A stretch of DNA of 64,000 nt from Thinopyrum elongatum. Taxonomy: Eukaryota; Streptophyta; Magnoliopsida; Poales; Poaceae. Where the stretch lies: assembly GCA_011799875.1 (NCBI GenBank), contig CM022301.1:212495888-212559887 (forward strand), written 5' to 3'. This document shows positions 23,387 to 35,040 of the stretch, one piece after another. The position numbers and the translations under genes are program-made. The notes under the pieces are model-generated. The model had not been told where the DNA came from, searched no databases, and saw nothing but the letters and a program-made list of their open reading frames with translations. The first letter of the stretch is position 1. Every line of letters begins with the position of its first letter.

Positions 23387-26300
23387 TGTAACAGCCCATG
23401 TCATTAGCCACAGTAATCACTTTTTGATAATGACAAGTCAGCTGGATTAACAGTGCATAATCATCATTTGTATCATATTGCATTTCAACTCCTAGTTCAA
23501 ACTAAAATGTTCATTTAATAACAAATATTCCAGAGACAATGCTAAAACTGTAACCAACATTTAATAGATTAATTAAGTGACTCTAACAGTACCAAAACAG
23601 CAAGGTTTAATACATTTTATTTAATACAAAATTTGAGTGAACTCCATTAGCCTCCAAACCAATTTTTAGCAGAACTCTAATGCACTGCATTTATTGGAAC
23701 AAGTTACCTATTTTACAAAACAGTGTTGGAGGCCTCACATTATTGCAAAAGTAGGAATAAAAGAAAACAGAGAAAAGAAAAGAAGAAAAGAAAAAGGCCC
23801 ACTGTACCTGGGCTTAAGTGCTACAGCCAGCGGCCCAGCCCACCCCGCGCCTCCTCCCACCTCCCGCACTGCTCACGCGGCCGCTGTCGAGCACCTAGCG
23901 CGCGCGCATCGCCAGAGCCGCCCCCCCTCTCTCCCTTCTCGACAACGCGCCCGCGCCCGCAGCGAGGATAAGGGCGAGCCCCGCAGCCCCCTGGCGCCTC
24001 CCTCGCCCCACTCTCCCCCTCCCTCGCTCGCTCTCTGCCATGGCCTACGCGGCCATCGCTGTTACTCCATCTCCCGCGTAGCCACCACCTCCGCCACACC
24101 GTTTCGCCTAGTCCAGCGTCACCGCCGTGCTCCTCTATGTCACCTGCGCCAACGAGCCGAAGCCAATGAGCTCTGCATCGCCGGCCTGCCTCGCTTCTTC
24201 CCCTACGGCCGTTGTCAAATGCCTCCACGATTCGCCGCCGTCGCCCTTCCTCGAGCCATCCCCGGGCCTTCCCTGCAACGCTAGTGAGATGTTGCATCGA
24301 TCCCTCCTCTCCCCGCTCTCTCTCCGTAGCCGTAGCTACCGCCCCCTTCTCACCCGAACGCGCCGCCGTCTGGCCTCGTCACCGACGTGGCCTCGGCGAC
24401 CATAGGGCCCCGTGCGTGCCACCATTGCACTCACCGCGTCGCGTAGACGCCGTAGCCACCTTGCGCTGCTCATTTTGCCCACCGTAACCCCGATTCCGTC
24501 ACACGCCCGAATCACCTCGCCGCCGGCGAGCTCGTGGCAATCAGCTCCGGCCACCACAGCCCCTCGCTCCGCCACCATTCGACGCGCGACGTCGAGCCGC
24601 GTCGAACGCGCCCAACCCCAGCCCCTTAGACCCCCTGTGCGCGAAACCCGCGCCTTCCCCGAGCCGCGCCGCCGCGTTTGGCTCGCCGGAGCCAACTCCG
24701 GCGCGTCTCCGGTCGGCGCCGACGTGGCCAGCTTGGGCCCGCCCCTGTGCCACTGCCACTGGGCCCCGTTGACCTCGGTCAGTGCTGACGTGGCCGCCCC
24801 TGTGTCTATGACATGCGGGCCCCACTCCATTATACTGTTTAAAATAAATAGATAAATCGCTAATTAACCTAATTAGCTAATTAGATTACTAAACACTCAC
24901 TAACAGTAGGACCCACACATAATTAATCCTATTTAGTTTAATCTAACTCTGTTTAATTAGCTGTGTCACTGACATATGGGTCCCACTAGACCCACCTGTC
25001 AGGTTTGTCTCTGGTCAGCTGGATTTGACCTGCTGACATCATGGTGATGTCATGATGATGTCATCATTTACTATTCTGGATAATTTGAATTAATAATAAA
25101 TCTGTAATTTCAGAATATTGTTTAAACATTAGAAAATCATATAAAATAATCCGTAACTCCGATGAAAATAATTTATATATGAAAGTTGTTTAGAATTTCG
25201 ATACAAAGCTGAATATGCCCTCCATATTCCTGTCAGGTGCCCCTAGCTAGATGAACATGGAACTTTTAGACCGATTTCAATAAATGAATAATGCCCAACT
25301 TTAATTAAATAGATCCGGATAAATTCCTAAATTAACTAACTCATTTAGTTAGGCAGTAGAACACCTCTGCATAGCATTTAGACATGTCATGCATATTCTT
25401 TGCATTATTGCCGTGAATTTATTGTTTTTCTTCCCCCTCCTTCTCTCTCGATAGACGCCGAGACCGACGCCGTTGCAGCTGGGTACAACTACGCTCCGGA
25501 CGAGCAGCCTTCCGACGACCCCTCCTCCTTGCCAGAGCAACAAGGCAAGCCCCCCCCCCCTTGAGCATCCAGATATCGCCCATTCCATTTCTCCTGCTTG
25601 CATTAGATTTTGCTATAGTTAATGTTTTGCTCCTATTCTGATGCATAGCCTGCTTTTCTAACCTATTTAATGTTACCTTACCTGCATATGTTAAACTGTT
25701 TAGTATAGGTTGGTAGTGAACCATCAGTGACCCCCACTACCTTACCCTTGTTGCCCCTGCTTGATCATCGACAACTCGATCAATGTAATACTCGACCAGA
25801 GACCGACACATCACCTCACCCCCCCCTTAGTTGTACGACTCTGCGTAGTTACTCTCCAGTGCCGAGGGTGATACCTCATAACGCACTCCTGATGAATACT
25901 CCGCAGTGTAGCTGTTCGGTCGTGGTCATCGAGGGTGATTCCTCCTGCTCCACTCCCGATACGACTCTGTCGTGTAACCCCTTAGTGTGAACCTCGAGGG
26001 TGATGCCTCATACGTTCACCCTGATGATTTCATCGTGTAGAATACACCGAGGGTGATTCCTTGGGGTTTCCCCCTTGATGTTATGACCACATGGTTACTT
26101 TGACCTTTGTTACAGGCGGGTCGACCCGGATGGGTACCCGCAGGGGATCTATGATGTCGGGTGTGCCGGAAGGGCACTCGAGTGTGATATTATGGCGGAG
26201 CTTCAGAAACTCTGATTGTCTCCGCATGTTACGAAATGAGCATATCGGATTTGGGTGTTTGATCTGAGTGGGTCGATGTGCCCTATACGCACTACCACCA

Positions 26301-27441
26301 CGCGGGATTATGGTTTATGGGGCCCTCTGCGATGTACGTTTCTCCCGAAAGCTCTTCAGACATCATGTTTCATCGTGCGGGCTGATCGCCGGGATTGGGC
26401 TGGATACTTCACTGATGAGTTCAGTGTCGCACTTGCACCCCGGCCAGCCACGCAACACGCAGGGTGCCCAGGGCGATGGCCCAAGACCTCTGGGTGCATA
26501 GGTTAGTCCGGCGTGCTGACCTCTCTACTGAGCCTAGGAAGGGCGCTGCTTCGTGTCGATCTCCCGAGGCCGGGCATAACCCTGCAAGTGTGTCCGACCA
26601 GAGTTGATAGAGAGTGTTGGGTAACAGTAGTGCAACCCTGCAGGGAAGAATAATCCATCGATAGCCGGTCCTACGGTAAAGGACGCTTAGTTTGTGTACC
26701 CCGATCTACTACTTGAACTGGATACTTGCTACTTAATTGAAGTTTCGAGATCGTTTTCTCGCAGGGAGTCGAGGAAGGATCTCCAGGCTTTGCTTCAACA
26801 TGTTTGCTTAATAAAATGCCATTCTACTCTCTTCTATTGCTGCAAGATGGTGGCATGTGAAGATGCTTGAAGATGCTAGTCTTCGATAGGACTAGGCCTT
26901 TTCTCTATTCTGGCATGTCTGTAGCCCAGTCCACATATACAGCCTTTCGTCTTTGATAATGTTGCATACGTAGTGTAGATCCTTGCTTGCTGAGTACTTC
27001 GGATGAGTACTCACGGTTGCTTTGTTACTGCTTTTCGCCATACCCCACTTTGATGATACATCAGACGATGGAGCCCCGGAGCCAGATGCCACTTCAGGAG
27101 CTTACTACCAGGAGGGTCCAGACGGTACTTACTACTGGATCGAGCCAGCCGACCAGGAGTAGGATCGGAGGCTCCTAGGCAGGAGGCCTACGCCTTTCGA
27201 TCTAGAGTCATTGTTTGTGCTAGCCTTCTTAAGGCAAAACTTGTCTAACTATGTCTGTACCCAGATAATATTTGTATGACTGACTTATGTATTCGGATCT
27301 TCATAATCCCTGGTCTGTAATATTGTGGATCTCCGTTTATTTGTGTTAGAGTTGTGTTGTGATATCTTCCCGTGAGTCCCTGTGCTTGATCGTGCATGTT
27401 TGTGTGTATGATTAGCGCATGATTGAGTCGGGGGCGTCACA
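23387..27441 (+). mobile_element. element B LTR2
   Basis: Begins TGTAACAGCCC and ends GGGGGCGTCACA, 4055 bp. It lacks the 194-bp insertion of LTR1. The first 540 or so bases match LTR1 almost perfectly (one small indel near 23677). From about 23920 onward substitutions become frequent. Element A sequence resumes after attta at about 27447 (ccacgggtgccctccatacc). Confidence 0.9.
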
Positions 27442-28866
27442 ATTTATCCACGGGTGCCCTCCATACCAACACTTTCCAAGGAATTTATTATTTGACAACA
27501 TAAAGTAAATTCATTTTTCATTTCGGGACTGGGCATCCCTAATACCTTTGCCGTACTCTCATGCAATGACAAGTGAATAAACACTCATCGTGAGAATAAC
27601 ACATCTAGCGTGGAAAAATATCGGCCACCCCTCGCTGCCTCGCGAGCGGTATGAGCACACAAAAGAGAAATTTATTTTGAAAATTAGAGATGGCACATGC
27701 AAATTTACTTAGGACGGCAGGGTAATACCACATATAGGTAGGTATGGTGGACTCAACTGGAATAACTTGGGTTTTAGGTTTTTGATGCACAAGCAGAATT
27801 CCCACTTAGTACAGGCGAAGGCTAGCAATTAGGTTGAGAAGCAGCCAGCTAGAGAGCAACAACGGTCATGAACATGCATTATGCATAAGTAACATTGGAT
27901 ACTAGCATGAGTAGGATATGAACACCATGAACATAAATATCATAGAGGCTATATTGGTTTTGATTCAACTACATGCATGAACATGTGCCAAGTCAAGCCA
28001 CTCAAACATTCAGAGGAGGATACCATATCATCATACTACATCACAATCATTTTAACGCAATGTTGATATCCAAGATAAATCATTATCCACTCCTAGCTAC
28101 TTATACATGGCATGAGAAACTATAATCTCTAATTGTCATCGCAAACATGTTTAATCATAATGGGCTGAATCATGGATACTAGGTTAAACATATTTACAAA
28201 AAACAAAACAAGTCGAGTTCATACCCGTTTCTCTCTGCCACGGCCAGTTCCTCGAATATCGTCATTATTGCCTTTCACTTGCACGATTGAACGATATGAA
28301 AATGATAATAGTGCAAGAGTGCCGTGGACTAAGTTGGAATCTGCAAACATTTTATTCAAAAGGAGAAGACGAGGTAAATTGGGCTCTTTGTTAGATTAAC
28401 AATAATGCATATGAGAGCCACTCAACATTTTCATCGTGGTCTTCTCCTCGGTATGACTCAATAAAATAAAAGAAGTTCAGAAAAACACACTGAAATATTT
28501 TTGGAGTTTTTGGTTTTCTGAAAGAAAGCAAATAAAAAGGGAAAAACAAAAATGAGAAAACTATTTACACGGGAAAGCTCCCAACAAGCAAAAGAAGAAC
28601 AAGGAAATCTTTTTGAGTTTTCTTTTTAGTACTACAAAAATTTAAACTAGGAAGAAAAATCGAAAAGAAGCAAGAAATATATTTTTGGATTTTATCAAAG
28701 TTTTTCAAACACACAAGAAGAAAGCAAGAAAATAATTCTAACATGGATAATACAATGAAAAAGTGTGGATACCGACAACTGAAATGAAATGTGTAAACAT
28801 GAATGTAATGTTGGTGGAAATACGTACTCCCCCAAGCTTAGGCTTTTGGCCTAGCTTGGTAATCAG
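27442..28866 (-). other. element A 3' non-coding internal region (proximal half)
   Basis: AT-rich sequence without supported ORFs, downstream of ORF2 in element direction. It contains an imperfect hairpin, ccaagcttaggc...ggcctagcttgg, near 28835-28862. It looks like ordinary element A sequence. Confidence 0.6.
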
Positions 28867-29895
28867 TCAATAGCCTGGATAGTAGTCGGAGTGGTAGCTC
28901 ATGGAGGCTCTTGGTTCGGATGTCTCAGCCTGCCGTGCAGCCACAACCGCCGTGTTATGGGCCCGGGCCTCGCTCTCAAGAACAAAATATCTTCCCCTGC
29001 TGCAATAATCAAAGAGAGCAGGCGCAGGCAAATATGTGTATATGATGGACTCTTGGTTAAACAACAACTTGTAGGTGAAATTATCAGGTTTACCCTTAAG
29101 GATCTTATGAAGCTTCATAGCATCAAAGTCTAAATATTGCGTGGGTAAAATAGGGTCATAAGGTAAAGGTGAAACACCCAGCTCTCTCTCTAAGCGTGTG
29201 GCATAAATTCCACCATAAAAATAACCACTATTAGCGTTGTGCTGCAATCTACGTGCAACAATCGCTCCAAGATTATAGCTTTTGTCGCCGGTGAGAGCGG
29301 CACGTAAGAGGCTCAAGTCTGGAGCACAAAGTGTACTACAATCTTGTTTGCCTACAATACATTTCCCATTGAATAATGCAAAGTATTGAATTGCGGGAAA
29401 ATGAATGCTCTTTATTCTACCTTGCGTCACTCCCCTATTCTCACCGTAGCAAAGGCTAGACAAAAATGTTTCGAACTCAGCTCTTGGTGGTTCGTCAAGC
29501 GAACCCCAGAATGGAATTTTGCAGTGATGAGCAAACCTTTCTAGTGATAAGGTAAATGAATTTTAATACAGTTTAAATGACACCCTAGACTCACGGGGAT
29601 GGAATTTAAATCCTTTGACAAATGATTCAGTGAGAGTGTGGTATTGAGTGCACTTATCTGATATGTAGGGACTGAGGTCGGCATTGTGAACATATTGCTC
29701 AAATTCGTCCTTAATGCCCACACTCACCATATAATCATCGCATGGCCATAAGCATGTTTTGGTGGCGGCATCTCGTATGGAACTTTCACTTGGTTCAGCA
29801 TAAGACCGATGAGTGGAGCTGTCACTAGAAGATGCCCCCGAGGATCTCCTCCTCGAAGAACTCCTTCCAAAAAGGTTCATCATATTCGCGTACAA
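28867..29895 (-). pseudogene. element A ORF2, unknown function
   Basis: One reading frame on the minus strand from ATG at 29895 to a stop at 28867, with a premature TAA at about 29563 (FKLY*). About 340 codons in total. The N-terminus is Ser/Arg rich (RSSSRRRSSGASSSDSS) and is followed by a globular-looking region (TKTCLWPCDDYMVSVGIKDE, later CYGENRGVTQGRIKSIHFPA). There are no RT, integrase or protease motifs. Its position 3' of gag-protease in the same sense resembles the extra ORFs of Athila-like and other plant gypsy elements, but I cannot assign a domain. Confidence 0.65.
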
Positions 29896-30670
29896 TTTTC
29901 TGAAAATTTATTGGGTGACAAAAATTTTGTCAACAAAACTTCACAATATTGGTAACAACTACTCATAGGGAAGCATAGAGGCCATAGCAAGCATTCAAAC
30001 TACTTAGAACTCTAAGAATTCAACATGCAAGCTCATCTACAGAAGCACCAAGAGTAGCTAATTATTCAAAATATAAACAACTAAAACAAAAACTAATTGG
30101 ACAAATGGAGGAGTCACATACCAAGCAACAATTCCCCGAAACAGTTTTGGAAATGGAGCTTCGAGCAAAGAGATCGAAATCCGCGGTTTCGGCAGCAAGA
30201 ACACGAGAGAGAGAGAGAGCACTGGAGATTTTTTCTGGAGGTAAGTGAAGGTGTGGGATGAAGAGATAAGTGAGGGGGCCCACGTGGGGACCACAACCCA
30301 CCAGGGCGCGCCTGGGGGTCCTGGCGCGCCCAGGTGGGTTGTGCCCACCTGGTGCACCTCCCTCTGATATTATTTGCACCAGAAATTCTTAAATATTCAG
30401 GAAAAAATCATATTAAATTTTCAGGGCATTCTGAGAACTTTTATTTTTGGGTCATTTTTTATTGCACGGGAAAAATCAGAAAACAGACAAAACATGGCAT
30501 TTTATTTTATTTAACTAATAGGAACAGAAAATAAAAGGTAGGGACAGAAGGTAGTGCTCACTAAATTCATCAACTTCATACCTCTCAAAAATGATCCATT
30601 AATAAGGTTGATCAAGTCTTATTAACAACCACTTTCGATTAGCATGAAACCGAAGAACTTTCGTAAATCA
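29896..30670 (-). other. element A spacer between protease and ORF2
   Basis: Non-coding. The part from about 30280 to 30480 resembles the LTR U3 segment, sharing the palindrome and the motif gagaacttttatttttg. This suggests LTR-derived sequence placed upstream of ORF2. Confidence 0.55.
30292..30343. promoter_or_regulatory. internal copy of the A-LTR palindrome
   Basis: The arms cacaacccaccagggcgcgc and gcgcgcccaggtgggttgtg are reverse complements with minor mismatch around a G-rich centre. It corresponds to the palindromes at 12346-12395 and 34594-34643. It lies about 400 bases upstream of the ORF2 start, so it may be part of an internal promoter. Confidence 0.6.
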
Positions 30671-31375
30671 CTAAGTTACCTCAACGGGGATATGAATGTC
30701 CCCAACAATAAGCATTTCATATTTCTTTTTGGTAGTAGGTAGAGGTAGTTGAAAACTTCCAATAGTGATCGTCATAGATTTTTCAATAACATTAATACCA
30801 TTCACTTGGAATTGTTTCTTCGGAAAGTGCACCGTATGCTCATTACCATTGATATGAAAAGTGACCTTGCTTTTATTGCAATCAATAACAGCCCCTGCAG
30901 TATTCAAGAAGGGTCTACCAAGGATAATCGACATGTTGTCGTCCTCGGGCATCTCAAGTATAAGAAAGTCATTCAAAATAGTAACATTAGCAACAACAAC
31001 GGGCACATCCTCACAAATACTGATAGGTATGGCAGTTGATTTGTCAGCCATTTGCAAAGATATTTCAGTAGGTGTGAGTTTATTCAAATCAAGTCTTTTA
31101 TATAAAGAGAAAGGCATAACACTAACACCAGCTCCCAAATCACATAAAGCAGTTTTCACATAATTCTTTTTGATGGAGCAAGGTATAGTTGGTATTCCCG
31201 GATCTCCAAGTTTTTTAGGTACTCCATCCTTAAAAGTGTAATTAGCAAGCATGGTGGAGATTTCAGCTTCCGGTATTTTTCTCTTATTAGTGATGATGTC
31301 TTTCATGTACTTTGCATAAGGAGGCATTTTAAGGATATCAGTCAAGCAAGTACGCAGAAAGACTGGCCTCAGCAT
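30671..31375 (-). pseudogene. element A protease domain
   Basis: 234 codons on the minus strand. It contains CDLGAGVSVMPFSLYKRL, the plant gypsy form of the aspartic protease motif, and the later ILGRPFLNTAGAVIDC block typical of these retropepsins. Catalytic Asp is present, with Leu replacing the usual Ser or Thr of D-S/T-G as in many plant gag-protease proteins. It overlaps the preceding ORF by 7 bases in another frame, where the family would read through, so a frameshift lies near 31372. Confidence 0.8.
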
Positions 31376-32034
31376 TTCAGCAAGCGTTCAAATTCTTCAT
31401 CATCTTTCTTTTTAGTTGACTTAGGTGGAAAGGGCATAGGTTTTTGAACCCACGGTTCTCTTTCCTTACCGTGATTTCTAGCAACAAAGTCTCTTTTATC
31501 ATATCTTGCATTCTTGGGTTGTGGGTTATCAACATCATTGTCTGGTTCTTTATTATTTGTTTGAGCGTCTTCATGAACCTCATCATTATCTTTTTCATTA
31601 TCAGAAGGTGAGTGTTCACTACCAGATTGAGTTTCAGCATCAGAGATAGAAACATCATTATCATTATCAGGAGGTTTCTCTACTTCAGGTTCACTAGCGG
31701 CATGCAAAGTCCTATCATTTTTCTGTTTCTTTTTCTTTTTAGAAGGACCAGGTGCAGTGGTGTTGTTCCTTTGTGAATCATGTTCAATTCTTTTTGGGTG
31801 TCCCTCAGGATAATGTGGTTCCTGAGTCATTTTACCTCCTCTAGTTGCAACTCTAACAGCAAAGTCATGTATGTTGTTATTCATTTCATCAAGCAGTTCT
31901 CTTTGAGATTTAGCAACTTGTTCTAACTGGGTTTGAACCATAGAAGCATGCTTCCCTACACCTCTAACATCATTTGAGATTCTAAATAACAAGTCACTTA
32001 AGTGAGTAATCATATCAGAATTATATTTCAACTA
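31369..32034 (-). pseudogene. element A gag, C-terminal linker part
   Basis: A very hydrophilic region with a Lys run (SKKKKKQKND), many Asp, Glu and Asn residues, and the end block KPMPFPPKSTKKKDDEEFER. It is preceded by an in-frame TAG (32032-32034) that separates it from the upstream gag frame. It links gag to protease; no zinc knuckle is visible. The reading frame is shared with 32035-32385. Confidence 0.7.
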
Positions 32035-32429
32035 TTTCATAACATTTGCATTGAAGTGATCTTGCTTTCTAATGTAGTTTTCAAACTCATAAAGGCATTG
32101 GCTAGGGTGCATATTGTGAGGATTATCATTATCATTGAATTTCGTTAGAGAATTTACCTCTACCACCTTAGGTGGTGGTGGTGGTGGTGTATCAAGCCCA
32201 TGTATTTCTTCAATAGGAGGTAAATTTTTAACATCCTCGGCTTTAATACCTTTTTCCTTCATAGATTTCTTTGCCTCTTGCATATCTTCGGGACTGAGAT
32301 ATAAAATACCCCTCTTCTTCGGAGTGGGTTTAGATGGTAGTTCAGGAAGAGTCCAATCATCATAGTTTTTCAATATGTTATTCAATAATTCTTCAGCTTA
32401 ACTATCTAGGAAATCCCTAGAAACATCGG
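32035..32429 (-). pseudogene. element A gag, middle part
   Basis: The frame runs from the region around a premature TAA at 32398-32400 (FLDS*AEELL) through NNILKNYDDWTLPELPSK and a poly-Pro stretch (DTPPPPPPKVVEV) to the TAG at 32032. It is joined to the N-terminal gag by a frameshift near 32455. It is a decayed continuation of one long gag reading frame. Confidence 0.65.
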
Positions 32430-33389
32430 TTAGCCCATTATAGAAGATATCAAGTATTTCATTTTCTTAAGAGGATGATTAGGCAAAGCATTAAGTAACT
32501 GGCAAAGCCTCCCCCAAGCTTGTGGGAGACTCTCTTCTACAATTTGCACAAAGTTAAATATTTCCTGTAAGGCAGCTTGTTTCTTATGAGCAGAAAAATA
32601 TTTTTCAGAGAAGTAATAAATCATATCCTGGGGACTACGCACACAACCAGGAGCAAGAGTATTGTACCAAGCTTTAGCATCACCCTTTAATGAGAACAAA
32701 AATAATTTGAGAATATAGTAATAGCGAGTTTTCTCATCATGAGTAAAAAGGGTGGCTATGTCATTCAACTTAGTAAGATGTGCCACAACAGTCTCAGTTT
32801 CATAACCATGGAAAGGATCAGATTCAACCAAAGTAATTAACTCCGGGTCGACAGAGAATTCATAATCCTTATCATCAATAAAGATAGGTGAGCTAGCAAA
32901 CTTAGGATCATATTGCATTCTAGCATTCAGAGATTTTTCTTTATACTTGCATAATAATTTCTCTAGATCATCTCTATGCTTACAAGCAAGAATATCTCTA
33001 GTTGTCTCCTCATTCATAACATAACCTTCCGGTACCTTAGGCAATTCGTATCTAGGAGGGCTAGTTCTAGTGGGTGTTTCAAGATTTTCAGTTTCAAGCT
33101 CATCATCAGATTCAACAACATCATGTTGTCTTACTCTAGCAATTTGTTCATCAAGAAATTCACCTAATGGCACATCATCATCAAGCAAGGTACTAGCATC
33201 ATCATAAGCATTCATAGCAGAAGTAGCATCATCAATAACTTGCGACATATCAGAATTAATAGCATGTGGTGGTGTTGCAAGTTTACTTATAACAGAAGGT
33301 GAATCTAAAGCGGAGTTGGATGGCAGTTCCTTACCTCCCCTCGTCTTAGAGGGAAAAATCTTAGTCTTAGCATCCTTCAGATTCTTCAT
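32430..33389 (-). pseudogene. element A gag, N-terminal part
   Basis: 319 codons starting MKNLKDAKTKIFPSKTRGGK at 33389, about 80 bases downstream of the LTR and primer site. The gag core is recognisable: SLKGDAKAWYNTLAPG, MIYYFSEKYFSAHKKQAALQ and QAWGRLCQLLNALPNH match the retrotransposon gag domain of plant gypsy elements. Gag would form the particle. A frameshift near 32455 ends homology before the stop. The same start is found at about 61493-61540 in the second A-type element. Confidence 0.8.
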
Positions 33390-33440
33390 AGTGAATAATT
33401 GATAATAATCCCAAGTGACTCAACAAATATAGCTATGCTC

Positions 33441-33456
33441 CTCGGCAACGGCGCCA
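33441..33456 (-). promoter_or_regulatory. element A primer-binding site (tRNA-Asp)
   Basis: The minus strand reads tggcgccgttgccgag, complementary to the 3' end of plant tRNA-Asp including CCA. It lies about 11 bases inside the 5' LTR. The second A-type element has the same site at about 61598-61613 with a perfect ccccggcaacggcgcc core. Confidence 0.85.
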
Positions 33457-33467
33457 GAAAAAGGTCT

Positions 33468-34884
33468 TGATAACCCACAAGTATAGGGGATCACAATAGT
33501 TTTCGAGGGTAGAGTATTCAACCCAAATTTATAGATTCGACACAAGGGGAGCCAAAGTATATTTGTAAGCATTAGTAGCTGAGTTGTCAATTGAACCACA
33601 CATGGAGATTAATTATCTACAGCAAAGTGATCAGTAGCAAAGTAGTATGATAGTTTTGATAATAGTAGCAACAGCAATAGTAACGGTAACAGTGATAGCA
33701 GTGATAATGTAGCAAGTGCAACAGTAACGGTAGCAGTAGTAACTTAGCAAGAACAATATGTAGGAAAATCGTAGGCATTGGATCGGTAATTTGTTGGATG
33801 ATATTCATCATGAGACAGTTATAACCTAGGGCGATACGGCACTAGCTCCAGTTCATAAATATAATGTAGGCATGTATTCCGTAAATAGTCATACGTGCTT
33901 ATGGAAAGAACTTGCATGACATCTTCTGTCCTACCCTCCCTTGGCAGCGGGGTCCATATTGGAAACTCAGGGATATTAAGGCCTCCTTTTAATAGAGAAC
34001 CGGAACAAAGCATTAACACACGGTGAATACATGAACTCCTCAAACTACGGTCATCATCGGGAGTGGTCCCGACTATTGTCACTCCGGGGTTGCCGGATCA
34101 TAACACGTAGTAGGTGACTATAACTTGCAAGATCGGATCTAGAACATAGATATAATGGTGATAACATAAATGGTTCAGATCTGAAATCATGGCACCCGGG
34201 CCCAAAGTGACAAGCATTAAGCATGGCAAAGTCATAGCAACATCAATCTCAGAACATAATGGATACTAGGGATCAAGCCCTAACAAAACTAACTCGATTA
34301 CATGATGAATCTCATCCAACTCCTCACCGACCAGTGAGCCTACGAAGGAATTACTCACTCCCGGTGGGGAGCATCATGGAATTGGCGATGGAGAAGGGTT
34401 GGTGATGACGAAGATCGAAGATCCCCCTCTCCGGAGCCCCAAACGGACTCCAGATCTGGCCTCCCGATGAAGAACAGGAGACGGCGGCGGCTCCGTCTCG
34501 CGAAACGCAATAATTCTTTATCCCTGATTTTTTTTCTGGAAAAAATGGATTTTATAGAGTCGGTTTCAGGGTCTGCGGGGCCACCAGATGGGGACAACCC
34601 ACCTGGGCGCGCCTGGGGGGGCAGGCGTGCCCTGGTGGGTTGTGCCCACCTAGTTGCCCCCCTCAGGTGGCTCTTGGCTCCGGAAATTCTCTTATTTTGT
34701 ATAAAAATTCCTCGCAAAGTTTCGTTCCATTCCGAGAACTTTTATTTCTGCACAAAATCAAACACCATGGTAGTTCTACTGAAAACAACGTTAGTCCGGG
34801 GTTAGTTTCATTCAAATCATGCAAATTAGAGTCCAAAACAAGAGGAAAAGCGTTAGGAAAAGTAGATATGTTGGAGACGTATCA
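33468..34884 (-). mobile_element. element A 5' LTR
   Basis: 1417 bp, collinear with the 3' LTR. Starts tgataacccac and ends agacgtatca on the plus strand. It contains the palindrome at 34594-34643 and TATA box near 34549. It is followed by the target duplication gacag. Confidence 0.93.
34594..34643. promoter_or_regulatory. palindrome in element A 5' LTR
   Basis: Same arms as in the 3' LTR with one G-to-T change in the right arm (ggcgtgccctggtgggttgt). It sits upstream of the TATA box in U3. Confidence 0.7.
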
Positions 34885-35040
34885 GACAGCGGCATGGGAA
34901 TCGATCTCTAGGGCGATGTCCACAGGACGGACCGCGGCATGGGAATCGATCTCTGGGGCGATGTCCACAGGATGGACTGCGGCATCGGAATCGATCTCTG
35001 GGGCGATGTCCACAGGACGGAATGCGGCATCGGAATCATC
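34885..35040. repeat. 45-bp coding minisatellite
   Basis: A little over three tandem copies of a 45-base unit containing gaatcgatctctggggcgat, in frame with the host pseudogene (15 residues per unit). The remaining part of the fourth unit is at 11176-11222. Confidence 0.85.

Larger units (their letters stand above)
13345..27441 (+). mobile_element. Ty3/gypsy retrotransposon 'B', nested in A, rearranged
   Basis: It comprises a 4.3-kb LTR1, a tRNA-Met-type primer site, an accessory ORF, gag, protease, RT, RNase H and integrase on the plus strand, and a 4.1-kb LTR2. It is not a normal element. The end of pol and the polypurine tract are missing, and 144 bases of host element A stand between pol and LTR2. 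The bases after LTR2 (attta) do not match ccgta before LTR1. All coding regions carry stops or frameshifts. Confidence 0.88.
11223..34884 (-). mobile_element. non-autonomous gypsy-type LTR retrotransposon 'A', containing nested element B
   Basis: Two LTRs of about 1.4 kb in the same orientation (11223-12635 and 33468-34884) bracket the element. The five bases gacag flank it on both sides (11218-11222 and 34885-34889). The primer-binding site (33441-33456) and polypurine tract (12636-12650) show that it runs on the minus strand. The coding order is gag, a DLGAG-type protease and an extra ORF; no reverse transcriptase or integrase is visible. It therefore depended on enzymes from another element. 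About 14 kb of its length is the later insertion B. Confidence 0.93.
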
